Under the pieces are notes generated by a model, which saw only the letters and a program-made list of their open reading frames with translations, made no database searches and was not told the origin of the DNA. A DNA stretch of 64,000 nt from Apophysomyces variabilis (taxonomy: Eukaryota; Mucoromycota; Mucoromycetes; Mucorales; Mucoraceae): assembly GCA_002749535.1 (NCBI GenBank), contig MZZL01000133.1:230835-294834 (forward strand), given 5' to 3'. This document shows, in pieces, positions 34,188 through 46,300 of this stretch (position 1 is its first letter; each line of letters opens with the position of its first letter). A program made the translations under genes and the position numbers.

Positions 34188-35738
34188 TTATTCAGGATGT
34201 AGATCTGCAGAATAACTCCGAACTACACTGAAGAAATATGGTTTCATTAACTTCAAATCATAGGTATGAATCGTGTCCTCTCGTCCATCCGTCACGCTGA
34301 TATATTCTTTCCATGCAAGTTTGTTATGTCGACCACGATGTGTACTCTTGATACCAAGACTCATACGGAAATGCTCTCGTGGAAGGGCACGGTCACGCAT
34401 CTCTATCACAATGTGGTCGCCATCCACGTCAAACTGACCATGAAATGCCTGCCGCTTCGTGTAATTGTATCCCAACTGCTTTACAACGTTGGCTGGCTCT
34501 TCTGTCGTTACATGTTTTACCACTCTGCCGTTCGGGAAAAAACGCAGATACCGATAATAAGTAATAAGGTACAGCGGTTGATTCCATGTGTCCGAAGAAC
34601 CCATTCTAAGCGGGCAAGCAATTGAAGTAAGTTATACCAACCCTCCTTCAATCCATTAGCCCTAAAAATGTTACCTGATGTAATGACAGGTAGAAATATA
34701 GACCCCATCGTATCGAATCCGTGGCCGTTCAATGAACATGCGCATCCAGTGGCCCCCGAACGTCTTGACGGCTTCCATCTGATATCGCTTTGATTGCTCC
34801 AATGTCATTCCTGGCGTTTTAAAGGCATGTTCACAAACGAAGCGCCACAGGGAAGGGGATCGTGTCAGAAGAAAAAAGTTTTTGCATACCAGGGCAAAAT
34901 TCGCGACACTGGCAACCGAACGCAAGATCAACTTGCGTAACACATGAGCGAGGATCTCGTCTTTGTGACACACGATCAGCAAACATAGAATAAGGGGAAA
35001 AGAAGCGGGCATAGCCAATTTTTCTTACTCGGTAATTTTGCTATCCACACCGGTTTATAGTCTATAGCGGGAATATATTGTGGATGTTCATCAGAAAAAC
35101 GTTGAATTAATTCAGCCAGGGGATCCTCTCGTGCCGCTGCAGGTGGGAAATACTCGTTTCCAATAGGTACCACATGATAAAACGTGTCTTCGTCATCGAT
35201 ACCGCCGCCATCCGGCTCTTTGCTCCCCGCTCTCTGGGTTCCATTGATCATCGGCGCAATGTGTGTTTGATAGTGCCGTTTGTAATCCAGATCAATGTCG
35301 GGATTCAATTTGAATGCTCGTCGATAAGCATTGATAGCTAAAAACATAACACAAAAATAAAAGAAATACAAAGTGTTCATGTGGTTGTCAGGACAAACCA
35401 TTCCATCCTTCGTCTTTTTCCTGTCCCTGTCCTTTACCTGGACCCAGTTTTCCTTGTCGCTCATTGTCAACTGCTTCTATGTAATGGTCCATAGCTGATT
35501 CAGGTTCTTTCGATTCACTGACATGAGTTGCCGTTGTTAACGTTATTTCGTCTTCTTCCACAATTTCCTGAACTGAAAGTGATTCTGTCTGTTGCACTAG
35601 AATGCTTTCTGCGGACTTTGGCGCCGCAGTCGTCGTTTTCTGCTGCGCAGTTTTACGATGCTCAACTTCTTCTCGCCACTGTTTACGGAATTCCTCTAAT
35701 TCAGCCTGCGTCGATTGGGATGGTGAAGCAGTATCCAT
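34188..35738 (-). CDS. FBXO9-like: F-box only protein 9 / Hrt3 / Pof7 homologue, four exons
   Basis: Exons 35438-35738, 35029-35337, 34675-34960 and 34188-34605 give 437 aa. It starts MDTASPSQSTQAELEEFRKQ (helical N-terminus), then AMDHYIEAVDNERQGKLG followed by AINAYRRAFKLNPDID, the TPR-like helix pair of the FBXO9 family. The F-box is LPNEILAHVLRKLILRSVAS followed by VANFALVCKNFFLLTRSPSL. The C-terminal half has ITYYRYLRFFPNGRV and HFRMSLGIKSTHRGRHNKL, the conserved FBXO9/Hrt3 domain. The protein is a substrate adaptor of SCF ubiquitin ligases. The intron between TPR and F-box parts lies exactly at LPN. It is divergently placed from HET-4 with about 1 kb between. Confidence 0.93.
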
Positions 35739-36620
35739 AACCAGATCTATAAGCAAATACAAAAAAGGGCAGTGAGAGAAAAGAGAAACCAAACCAAAAC
35801 CTACAGGAGCCCAAAGAAGGAAATCGTCAAATTTTGTTTCGGAAACCGACAACCGACGGGCTGCTTTCATCTGTCAGACTTTTCGCATTAAAAGAATCAA
35901 ACTTTTCGAGACTTCAGACAGCTAGATTATGTTAAAAGACTGGATAAAAAAAGGCTTAGCGTACGGCTATAGTATGTACCTTTCCAAGATATTCAAACAA
36001 AAAATTGCAAGACATAAAACGGCATATTTGAACGTCTAATGTTTAAGGTATGAGGAACCAACTGATAGCGAAGAAACCATGGGCTTTATGCATTTCAAGA
36101 GATCATTTGGATCTTGTGGCTAGGCACATATATTTACCGTTTACGGCAGCCCACTCATCATATGCATGGCGTAGGTACAGCTTTGTGCTGATTAAAAACC
36201 CATTCAATAAATCGGTTAGACGTGGAAAAGTGCGACGAGAAAACAAAAGAAATATGTGTTGAAAGTGTGTTTCTAACTTTTTCGATCAGTTAGCAATCCC
36301 AAGGGTTCCAGCTATTATAAATAACATGAATTCGTCAATGGATGCAGGTCTTTGCTCGTCAAGGGAAGATGAGAAACGGAGTAGAAAACTCATAACCCGA
36401 CCACTTAATTGATGCACGGGCATATTTTATTTGTCCCCAAAACAACTATAGACTGGACGCGTATGCTTTGGAATTTGGATAGTTTCCATCACAAACAGTG
36501 CATTCTGATATCCTCCCTATGATTAATCCTATTGTGCACCATCTACTTACCGTCGTTGACTAGTGAAGCATGGCAATAGTAAAGGTGAACTTGATCAGAA
36601 TGAGAGTTGGGCGGAACTTG
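35739..36620. other. Intergenic, no gene seen
   Basis: It holds the FBXO9-like promoter side and AT-rich DNA. No frame with family resemblance is present. Confidence 0.5.
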
Positions 36621-36660
36621 CATATTTGTTTGTATTACCATTAAGCCAGATATAAAGCAC
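36621..36660 (+). promoter_or_regulatory. Conserved upstream block of HET-4 with TATA-like core
   Basis: CATATTTGTTTGTATTACCA followed by TTAAGCCAGATATAAAG matches the block upstream of HET-5 (39066-39100) at nearly the same distance (about 80 bases) from the ATG. Confidence 0.6.
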
Positions 36661-36732
36661 TAACTTGCCCAATCTTGCTGTCTGGCTATTTTGCCGCTGT
36701 TGATAATTACTGGAAGCAGTCTCATCAGGACA

Positions 36733-37997
36733 ATGGGTGATATCCTGCTTTTAGCTACCGAATCTACCTACGAGAAGATCAAATGCATATCAGTACCGTT
36801 TGATGGAAGTGTTCCGGAGTACTATGCGATTTCCTACCGGTGGTGAGAAAATACTCAGTGGAGAGCACAGACACCCAACTATGAAGCATTCGTAACTTCC
36901 GTATCTCGCTACAATTTGGCCGAGCTGTGTAATATCTTATGCAATGAGATATGTTACCTTTGGATCGATGCCATATGCATCAATCAAGCGGACACAACTC
37001 ACAAAAAAATGGCACTAAAAAACATGGACAACATATATCGACGAGCAAAGAAAGTTATCGCAGTACCTGACCTTTGTTATGACATTAGGCGATCGCGGAT
37101 GGATTGGATCAGCGACTTTCATATTTATGAAGCAATCCAACTAATTTCAAACAAACTTGAAGAAATCGACTATTTTGTTGATTGGATGAGGAAAGAAGAA
37201 ATAGAAAACCTTATCAGATCTTCTCCAGCACTAATGTTTATCAGCGACATAATTGAAGAATGGGCATGTAGATGTTGGGTTATCAGCGAACGTACTATTG
37301 GCATAAATCACAATAAGCTGAATATAATTATGTTGAGAGGAGGTGGAGCAACGATTCCTTATCTGCAGTGGACTCCCTACTTGAATATAATGTGGCACGT
37401 CGCTTTTGATCAAGAGATGTTAATTAAAACAATTATCAATTCCAAATCAACAAGTATATCGACTGTCTTTTTGCCATACTTCCGCACACCAAATATAAGT
37501 ATGTTGTGCAAAGGTTAATCACCAAAGAACAAACCATCGGTAATATGGTCGACTTGAAGATGGTTCTCTTCGATATACTAGACAAAGAGGGTAAAGCAAT
37601 ACTATTGTACGATCAATTTACAAAAAATTTTGCTATCGGCGGACTTCTACGGCAATTACCATCGTTCATAAAGGATGGGGACTTTTTCGGTGTTTTTCGG
37701 GTACGCGATGTGTATTGGTTCGAGCTTGAAATGACGATGCACCGCGGACGACATGCGTTGAAAGTGTCGGCGCCCTACGATATCCCTACGTCACCGGAAA
37801 CTCCTTACACATTCAACGAGCTGCTTAAGTCTAAAGTACAATTAGTGGTCGATATTTTACTTTGCAGAAGCAGTCGTGGTTATGTAGTTCTTCGATGTGG
37901 TGGCTCTAACGGCGTTTGAGCGGCGGAGTGTATGATTCAAGCCGACAGTCTTCCAAATGCAGATTACAATAAATGTGGTCAGTTCGTAATCATCTAA
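36733..37997 (+). pseudogene. HET-4: HET-domain gene with two stops and a frameshift
   Basis: It starts MGDILLLATESTYEKIKC and shows YYAISYRW, where the following Gly codon is TGA (36844-36846). The frame continues with QWRAQTPNYEAF, YLWIDAICINQADTTHKKM, EWACRCWVISERTIGI, then loses one A at about 37452 in the STKYIDRLFAILPH block (the shifted reading shows STSISTVFLP). The proper frame resumes at QRLITKEQTIGNM. A second nonsense codon (TGA at 37918-37920) replaces the Trp of the V-W-A-A-E ending, and the family end GQFVII follows. Three lesions make loss of function nearly sure. It is closest in sequence and promoter to HET-5 and HET-6. Confidence 0.9.
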
Positions 37998-38569
37998 ATA
38001 AAGGAACAATAGCTGTTCTGAGAAAATTTTAGCCTCTCGCCTTTGTGGATAGCTTATTTTAATGAGACAACATCCAACCATTGACAATAGTCCGACCATA
38101 GCATGGTGTATACAAATCTGCAGTACCTGGCTAAAAGCAAGTTGGAGTTAAGACAGCATTTCTCCTAGTTAGCATTATTATAATAGGGCATATAACCAAC
38201 CAATCCTTGGTAAAACATTGACATAGCCCTGCATTCCCGTAACTGCTGACTTCTTTTGCTTGCTCTTTTCTCAGGCCATATGCATTATCAACTTGATTTT
38301 TTATATCATAATTGAACGCGCATGGGTTTTTGACGTATCTCTTCATGTGTAACGGAAAGCGGCGTAGTTACTAGGTTCATCATACATTTTTATCCTAAAC
38401 TTGCCTGTAGCAAATCTCGCAGAGAAGTGTCCTGTAGTGAGGACATCTTAAGAAATAGTCACTACTATTAGAGATACTCTTTGATGTAAGTACCCGGCTT
38501 TCATGCAGTTTAAGAGAATATTTAGACTGCATGCGCAAATATCTATGGTTACTCTTTATGAAGTAATCT
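37998..38569. other. Intergenic, no supported gene
   Basis: A minus-strand 71-codon ATG frame at 38131-38346 has no recognisable features. Otherwise it is AT-rich spacer. Confidence 0.45.
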
Positions 38570-38801
38570 TTTGATGTACGCGGTATAGTTACAACTATTT
38601 GTGGACGAAGAACGCGTTTTATGCAATCAGTTCGACATAGAAGTTACTAAAGTAATAGTAAATGAAGATCTGAAAGGAACGTATAGACGACGTCTTCCAA
38701 TAATATTTGATGTAATCACTGAGCAGCGCATATTTGCAATTTATCGTATGGAGATGAGGAAAATGCCCTTAGAGAAATTCATTAAGGTCAACTTGGCTTA
38801 G
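38570..38801 (+). repeat. Duplicated block upstream of HET-5 with a conserved short reading frame
   Basis: It is similar to 41030-41175 upstream of HET-6 (GACGAAGAACGCGTTTTATG versus GACGAAGAACACCTTTATG, GACATAGAAGTT, CGTCTTCCA). The frame reads LCNQFDIEVTKVIVNEDLKG then YRRRLPIIFDVI; the HET-6 counterpart, allowing one base shift, reads LCYHLDIEVAKITVSEYHEL then YRRCLPLLSDIL. Amino-acid conservation suggests the relic of a former coding exon carried along with the HET duplication. Confidence 0.6.
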
Positions 38802-39065
38802 ATCGAAGAAATCGGGATTCGGAATAGACAGCATATGACCTGACCGCTTTTTTACTCACAGGATGATTATTTATCTCTTTGGAAAACGATAGATTAGAAA
38901 TAACTTAGTTCAAATGTTCGAAGGGTCCGTCATGAGCAGTCCATTGAGATATCCTTAGGGCGAGGATCACCATCAGACACCATCTGTTCGCCATAGCTTA
39001 TTAACGGCGCTCGGCAAGCGACCGAAAGTTTACTACATCGCAACAGAAGCTAGGCGAAGGTTTGT

Positions 39066-39100
39066 GCATTTGTTTGTGTTACCATTAAGCAAGATATAAG
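39066..39100 (+). promoter_or_regulatory. Conserved upstream block of HET-5 with TATA-like core
   Basis: GCATTTGTTTGTGTTACCAT then TAAGCAAGATATAAG lies about 80 bases before the ATG at 39178, matching HET-4. Confidence 0.6.
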
Positions 39101-39177
39101 ACTATTCATCGAAAGAACTTGCTGTCAGGTTATCGATTCTGCTGTCACTAACTACTACAAGTAACCTTACTGCAAAG

Positions 39178-40444
39178 ATGGATGATATCGTGCTTATAGA
39201 CACAAGATCGACATACTGGAATATCTGTTGCGTTTCCAAGCCATTCGATGAAAATGTCCCAGATTACTATGCAATTTCGTACCGATGGGGAGAACACGTT
39301 CAATGGAGAGTACAAACGCCCAACTATATGGCGTTTGTCGCTTCAATGTCGCGAAACAATCTGGTCAAGTTGTGCGATATATTATATACCCAAATACGTT
39401 ATATTTGGATTGATGTCATATGCATCAACCAAGCAAATAGGGACCACAGAAAAAAAGCTATCAAGAATATGGACGACATATATCGACGGGCAAAAAGAAT
39501 TATTGGAGTACCTGACCTCTGCTACTGCGATCAGAATCCTAGAATGCATATGGTTGCCAGTAAAGATATCGATACAGTAGTCAAGCTACCGCTACTCCAC
39601 ATTGTAAGGCAGGTGCTCGGTTTAAAGGCTTTTAACTAACTGGGGAACGACCAGTTGCAAGAATCCTCGGCGGCAAAGATGTTTATTTGCGAAATTATTG
39701 AAGAATGGGCATGCAGATGTTGGGTAATTAGCGAATGTACTATCGGCGTGAGCAACGATAAGCTGGATATTATAATATTAAGAGCAAGCGGGGCACAGAT
39801 CTTTTATCGGCAATGGTTTTTTTTTCTTCAGCGTAGAATGGGACATCACGTTCAGCCAAGAGACGCTAATCAGGACGGTTATCAATTCCAAATCAACAAA
39901 GTACGTTGATCGTCTCTTCGCTATACTCCCTCATACCAAGTACAAGAGTGCCGTGCAAAGATTGGTAGACGGCAACAAAACCATCGACAATATGAATGAA
40001 TTGAAGATTGCTCTGCTTGACATTTTAGACATGGAGGGTAAAGTGATACTTCTGTACGACCAGCTTTATAGTGGCGTCCAACCTCCATATCACTTTCCAT
40101 CATTTCTAAATGATTATCCTTTCCGCATTCCATTCCATTCGGAAGGTTGGAAATATGAATTTGAGTTAGAAACAACCTTGCACTACGGAAACCATGCATT
40201 AAAAGTTTGCGGTTTCTATACAATTCCTTCGTCAGCAAACCCTGCCTGGAGACCTGTTCAGCTATCGGCTGCTAAAACGAATTCAGTAATCGATATTCTT
40301 TTAGCCACAAGAAGAGATTTAAACAGCGTATTACTTCTTCGATGTTTTGGCTTAGACAATACTTGGACTGCGGAGTCTGTGAGAGAAGGATGGCACGACC
40401 CTAACGCTGATTTTAGCCAACGCGGCCGATTTCTGATCATTTAA
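39178..40444 (+). pseudogene. HET-5: HET-domain gene with a stop and a frameshift
   Basis: The gene begins MDDIVLIDTRSTYWNICC and has YYAISYRWG, QWRVQTPNYMAF, YIWIDVICINQANRDHRKK and VPDLCYC. The middle variable part carries TAA at 39637-39639 (after LGLKAFN). The frame then continues as MFICEIIEEWACRCWVISE. A one-base slip in a run of nine T (39817-39825) shifts the frame; the remainder, STKYVDRLFAILPHTKYKSA through LKVCGFYTIPSS to the stop at 40444, is open. It is a tandem duplicate of HET-6, including several hundred upstream bases. Confidence 0.9.
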
Positions 40445-41649
40445 TAAAATGACAATAGCTCTCCTAAAACAGAAGTAATTTTGGGTTTTCTGGCTGGTTC
40501 AACATGATCTTTACCAAATGGCAACCTACGCTCTATGTTTCGGTAGAAAATTTGATTTCAGGGAGCAATTTCCTTAACTGATACTCTTCCATAGGATTGT
40601 TAATTGAAAGTCAAGCCAATTCCTCAAGAATGCCACAGGGTTTGATGATACTAAGAACGGTAAAATTTTCTAGCTCAGGTTGCTTGGCAATATGTATACT
40701 TGACCCTCTTGTCGCTTCTTTACAAAGAACATGTATATAGCTTGACATCCTTTGTGCCAGAAGTAGGTACAAAGGCGCTCTTTGACATATTTATCTATGA
40801 ATAACGGGTCATAACAAGAATAAAGTGATTTATCGTATTGATTAAACTGTGGTAACTCAAACCGACATAAGTTGAACTATCATAGACCATATCTTAAGAA
40901 GTTGGTCCCTGCCCTCAAAGTATGACATCAATCGAATAAACCACAACTTTCAACTATGAGAACAAGCATCTGGGCTCCATGCAAAAGCATTCCTGGCTAA
41001 TGTCCACTAGGGGACCTTTTTGATGTAAGTGATATCATCACAATCTTGTGTCGACGAAGAACACCTTTATGCTATCATTTAGACATAGAAGTTGCGAAAA
41101 TCACAGTTAGTGAATATCACGAATTACAGTATAGGCGGTGTCTTCCACTCCTCTCGGATATTCTAGTTATCTTAAAAGAAGCTGTAGTTGGGGGCTAGCG
41201 GATATTTTTCTTTGCCATATGAAGAGAAGAAGTTCCCTATAGAGATACTCATAGGGCTCGATTTGGATCTGATCTGCCAATGTGTGGGTTTCGGATGCCC
41301 CGTACATAGCCTGACCGCCTGTTTGCCTGCGAGCATATTGATCTATCTCTGTACCACGTGACATACAGTAGATGAGTCCCCAGTCTTGGAGAGTTCTGGT
41401 CATAAGTACAATCGGCTATGGGATAACCCGGGATAATAACGACCAGTAGACACCCAACTGTTCACGGCAGACATCTTGCAAGATTAGAGTTTAATCTCGG
41501 TTATGACAAGAGGCTAGGCGAGGATCACCTGCGTATTTGTGTCACTCTAAGAGGGGGCGCAATATGAAGCACTCAGCTGTCCCACGTTACTGTTTGGCTA
41601 TGGATGTCGCGCCGCCACTAACTATTAGAAGCGAACGTCGTTGAAGAAG
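40445..41649. other. Intergenic, partly duplicated from the HET-5 upstream region
   Basis: 41030-41175 matches 38570-38740, and 41520-41649 loosely matches the HET-5 promoter region (CTGTCACTAACTACTA / CCGCCACTAACTATTA near the ATG). No gene is seen. Confidence 0.5.
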
Positions 41650-42912
41650 ATGCACGACATTGTGCTCCTAGACACGAAATCCACATACTGGAACATCGTT
41701 TGTGTGTCCGAGCCATTCGATGAAAATGTCCCAGACTACTATGCGGTTTCGTATCGATGGGGAGAACACGTTCAATGGAGAGTACAAACGCCCGAGTACG
41801 TTGCATTTGTCACTTCCATGTCGCGAGGCAATCTGATCGAGCTATGCGAGTTATGTCGAGATGTCGTACCTTATCTTTGGATAGATGCCATCTGCATAAA
41901 CCAATCCGATATGGTGGAGAGAAAGAAAGCCATCAAAAACATGGACGATATATATCGGTTGGCAAAAAGAATCGTCGCTGTACCTGACCTTTGTTACTGC
42001 TATCAAAATCCTCGAATGCAGGGCGTGACGAGGGAAGACATCTATTTGGCAATGGAAGAGATATCTCGAAACGAAATAGAACTCACTAGCATTGAATCCA
42101 TGGGCCGCGCTGTAAGAGAACAACTTCGTATAAGGTCATTGATTGGTGCCATGTTTATTTGTGAAATTATCCACGAATGGGCCTGTCGATGCTGGGTGAT
42201 CAGCGAGCGGACCATTGGTGTGAGCCACGATAAGCTGGATATTATCATATTGAGAGCAGGTGCAAGCATTCCCTACAAATTTTGGAAACAGTATCTACCC
42301 ATTGACTGGTCCATTGAGTTCGACCAGATTGCTCTTGTGCGCGCGATCATTAATTCGAAATCAACGAAGTACATCGATCGCCTGTTCGCCATACTTCCTC
42401 ATACCAAATACTTGTACGCCGTGCCAAGGTTGGTAGACGAGGGAATAGCCATCGAAAATATGATTGATTTGAAGATGGCTTTATTCGACATCCTAGATAT
42501 GGATGGTAAAATGATACTATTGCAAGACCAACTTTTGTTCGATGCGCCTCCATACCAATTCCCATCCTTTTTAAGGGACAAAGAGTTTCAGGGTGTAACA
42601 GAAATCAGATTTTGGGAGTATTATTCTAATATTGAGGCGATGATTTTCAATGGAAACTATGCATTGAGGGTGTCGGGTCCTTATACGATCCCTTCTTCGC
42701 CGCAAGTTTCTCGCAAATCGGTTGAGCTGTTGGGTGCTGGAATTGAAGCAGTGATTGATGTTCTTCTGGGTGTAAACATATTCAGCGATTCAAACAAAAT
42801 TCTTCTTCGATGTGTATTTTCCAATGGCATTTGTGTGGCGGATTCCATACAAGATTTGTGGAATGATCCATGCAATGACTTTAACAACTATGGTGAATTT
42901 GTAATACTATAA
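41650..42912 (+). CDS. HET-6: intact HET-domain protein (420 aa)
   Basis: I chose the ATG at 41650 (MHDIVLLDTKSTYWN), which aligns with the family start; an in-frame non-ATG extension exists. HET motif 1 is YYAVSYRWG at 30-38, motif 2 WIDAICINQSD at 77-87 followed by ERKKAIKNM and IYRLAKRIVAVPDLCYC, motif 3 RCWVISER at 180-187. Then come LDIIILR, the STKYIDRLFAILPHTKY block at about 237-253, and a C-terminal module (NYALRVSGPYTIPSS..VIDVLLG..NYGEFVIL). HET proteins in ascomycetes cause incompatibility cell death and are often distant TIR-like folds; no partner domain such as NACHT or repeats is present. It is third of a head-to-tail trio with broken HET-4 and HET-5. Confidence 0.92.
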   Translation: MHDIVLLDTKSTYWNIVCVSEPFDENVPDYYAVSYRWGEHVQWRVQTPEYVAFVTSMSRGNLIELCELCRDVVPYLWIDAICINQSDMVERKKAIKNMDDIYRLAKRIVAVPDLCYCYQNPRMQGVTREDIYLAMEEISRNEIELTSIESMGRAVREQLRIRSLIGAMFICEIIHEWACRCWVISERTIGVSHDKLDIIILRAGASIPYKFWKQYLPIDWSIEFDQIALVRAIINSKSTKYIDRLFAILPHTKYLYAVPRLVDEGIAIENMIDLKMALFDILDMDGKMILLQDQLLFDAPPYQFPSFLRDKEFQGVTEIRFWEYYSNIEAMIFNGNYALRVSGPYTIPSSPQVSRKSVELLGAGIEAVIDVLLGVNIFSDSNKILLRCVFSNGICVADSIQDLWNDPCNDFNNYGEFVIL

Positions 42913-43308
42913 TAAAGTTCACAGTAATTGTTGCAAAAAGAAATAGTCTTGGCTTGCGGCAAACCGGGTTTAAACGATCTCAATGCATCTAAAGACCGTC
43001 AATTGGTGTATTCCAATCCTGGGGTATTTGGTACGGAAAGCGTAATTGATAAGTCACCAGAGCAATCGATTTTGGATTTCGGTTTAGCCAACAGGAAAAG
43101 CAAACGATCAGGCATTTTTTGTTCATAGCACATCTTATATTTTACGTTTCCATACCCAATACCGCAACGATCATTTAATTCTTTATGCAGTGGTAGTGTC
43201 CAAATCATGCAAAAATCCCAATCAGGGCAACAGTGGCTTGGTGACAAGTTGGTCTCGTACAACTCGATTGACAGAAATAGGCATAGCTTTCGGTTTGTCC
43301 TGTCAACC
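42913..43308. other. Short intergenic stretch before the HEATR6-like gene
   Basis: An in-frame ATG at 43207 could extend the HEATR6-like protein by 34 residues. Nothing else is supported. Confidence 0.5.
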
Positions 43309-46300
43309 ATGGCCAGACCTGCAAACAATCAAAAACTGCAACAACAATTCCAGAATCAACTGGTCCAACTCCACTCAATAGCCCTTCCCAACAATGAGAC
43401 ACCAACAGCTACTCTCGCATTGCTCAATAACCTGAACAACATGGACCATTTCAACAAGGATGTAACCGATCAGGTGTGCCCATTAAACTAGCGACTCCAT
43501 TCTTTCCCTTGTCACACTCATTCGTGTCATCTAAAACCTTGTTCAGCAAATTATCGACCTCATCGTCACTGGATGCAAGGTAGTAGGTGTCGATGACGAG
43601 GCCTGTTCAGCTCTATGCAAGTTCATGTTTAAGCAGTACTCGAAACAGGTACGAATAACAACGAGAAGAAACCACGAGAAAAAACTTATAAAAGTACGAC
43701 CATCCTTGTTAGATCCGGTTATCCAGTCTAAGACAGTATCAATTGGATGCTTGTATGGCCTACTTGCTTGATGGCTTGGAGACAGACGCTACAGTTCCTA
43801 AAGTTGACATGCTTCGTGCTCTCAGTGCCTTGGTCTTTGAAAACGCTAGCAGTACTTCCAAGGTATTTCCTTTTACTTATCCTTATTTTTTTCTTTGTTT
43901 TGAACTTCCTTTTTGCTACTTTCTAGTTTCATCCCAGAATAGCCAAGGTATTGCTGGCGCTCGCCGACCGGAACACGAAACCTCTGGAGATCCGCCGCAT
44001 GGCTATCAACTGTATTGGGAATGTCTGCGCTGGCGCAGGACAGAAATTACAGCCTTATTATAAAGATTATTATGATGTGGTCTTATCAAATATTTGCACC
44101 GTCAATCATACTTCGCATGGCACGATGATGGTAGCCTCTCCCACTCTCGATTTCACGGATTCTGCTGTTAGAAAGGTTAGGAAATCATATAACAAATTTC
44201 AAGGGAAGTTGGCTTATATGCTATGGTAAAAAAATTTCACTAGGTCGCCAGCAGTACGTTGCGGGCAATTCAGTTCCTCTTACTTCAGGACAAAACTCTT
44301 GTGACTAATCCTCTATGTGACATTATCCAAATCATCTACACGTTCATTTTCATGCACGTTTCCGTTCAAGCTTACAGCACCATGGGAGCCAAAGGTGAGC
44401 TTCTTCGCAGGCAGAAACGATTCCTTTTTTACTTACACATAGTATACGTTTAGATATAGTACCGACTGCTTCCACCTCAACTTCATCTCAAACTAGGCCA
44501 GGGCACCTTCGTCCACGCGTGCCATCTCAACCCATTCGGCCCGTTTTAACTTGGAGAACAAAGACATTAAAGCCTGTCGGTCTGATGAGCTCAGACTCAG
44601 AATTATCCGATTCGGAATCTATTTCCTTCAATTCTCGAAAGCAGTAGGTATTCAAGGGTATGTCCATAGCTCAAGCATTAACGCGTTTCGTCTCTCTGTA
44701 GGAGAGATGATTCCAAAATTCGCATCAACGCGCTTCTATGTCTGGCAGCAATTGCTAAAGTAAAAAAGAAAATCATAGGAGAGGCAGACCTCTCTTTCGT
44801 TTGAACATCTTTGGTTGACGTATGTTTCTTTAGACTTCGCCACGTGTATTATACGCTCACTGGTACAAGTTTATCCCAGACACGTTTGCGACATTTTTGA
44901 GTAACCATACCGACACGAGCTCCTCCGAACCTCGTTTGACAGCAACACTCCGATCCGATAACCAACCTTTTTCATTGTTTACTATTCTTCTTTATGATCC
45001 GACAGCCTCTGTGCGTTCAGCTGTATGCAATACATTGATTGCTATGCTAGATGGATCTAAACAGTATTTAAGCATCGCTTCTGACAGGTAAGTTGATCTG
45101 TGTATAAACAATGGGTAGAAAGAGGATATGAACTTTGCTTTTTACAGAGAATCAAAATCTTCATTTACATCCCGTTCGGAGCAACTTGCAGCTATATTGC
45201 GTGATGTCCATTCTGGTTTAGTATATGCGCTTCTGAAAGAAGAGCAACCTCAAGTATTAATTTTGATCATGAAGGTAACTCTAGTTGAGGAATAAGGAAA
45301 TCAATATCATGTAAACATTTAATGCTCTCCTGCTCGATAGGTCATATGTACGCTGGTTTCCAATTGCCCATACGACCGTCTGGCTAAAGGCTATCTGTCC
45401 CAACTATACCAAACCGTGATGACTCATTGGCAAAAGGCTTGTACGTCTAAATTGTATCTGTCGTACGCTCATTTTGTTAAACAATGTCACTGTAGCTACA
45501 AGCATTCGCACATCTGTACTTCAGGTCGTCACAGCCATTTTAGATACCAAATCAAGACAAGATGAAGTGAGCCAGTTGGTCGAATCCTCTTCCTTGGTTG
45601 ATTCTATGCTAGAAGCATGTCATGCACCCGAAAGAGATGGTCCACTTCGAATCGAGATATGGCAGACTTTTTCGATGCTTGCCAAAATGCAGTTTGCTCT
45701 TGTTTTGTAAGTATTTCTGTTTATATTATATGTTATGGAAGGACGCAAACGAAGACTAAGTGTGTAGCAAGGCGTGGAGCAAGATCAGTTGCTGTTTTGA
45801 GGAAGCGTTGAATGACTCGGACATGTCAGTGCGGGTGGCCGCGCTTAAATTTGCAGAATCTTATGGGTACGCCATTGACGCTGCTTTTACCGAGGAAACG
45901 GAGGATATCATTCAGGTAAAACAAATCAAGAAAGATTATGCGCATGAAAGTGCTCATTAAAGCTATTTTTATCCAGGCACGTCATGTAGCGTGGTGGACA
46001 CTTATGCTGGAGAAGTATATTCAGCAATCATCTTTGGATGAAGCTGCTTCTGTAAGGATGATGACTTGCGATTGCATAGCGAGTATGTCCAAACATGTTT
46101 TTAGCCACTTTGCGGTAAGACAAAAATTCTTGATCTAAAAGATTTGCTTGCTGACTCCCGTCGTTGTCATAGCCTCGTTATCAGAGACTTTCGGTGACTC
46201 TTTTGCTTCCACTTGCCTCTGATCAGGATGCTAATGTTAGAGCTGCGGCATGTCGTGCATTGGGTGTCTTTGTCCTATTTCCTGATTTACGGGAGGATCC

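Noticed and set aside
36733..42912. Repeat-induced point mutation as the cause of HET pseudogenes
   Set aside because: The lesions are mostly small indels with few scattered nonsense changes, not a strong C-to-T/G-to-A pattern.
43207..43308. Earlier ATG for the HEATR6-like protein
   Set aside because: It is possible, but the ATG at 43309 has the better context (ACCATGG) and the added 34 residues look unstructured; kept as an alternative only.
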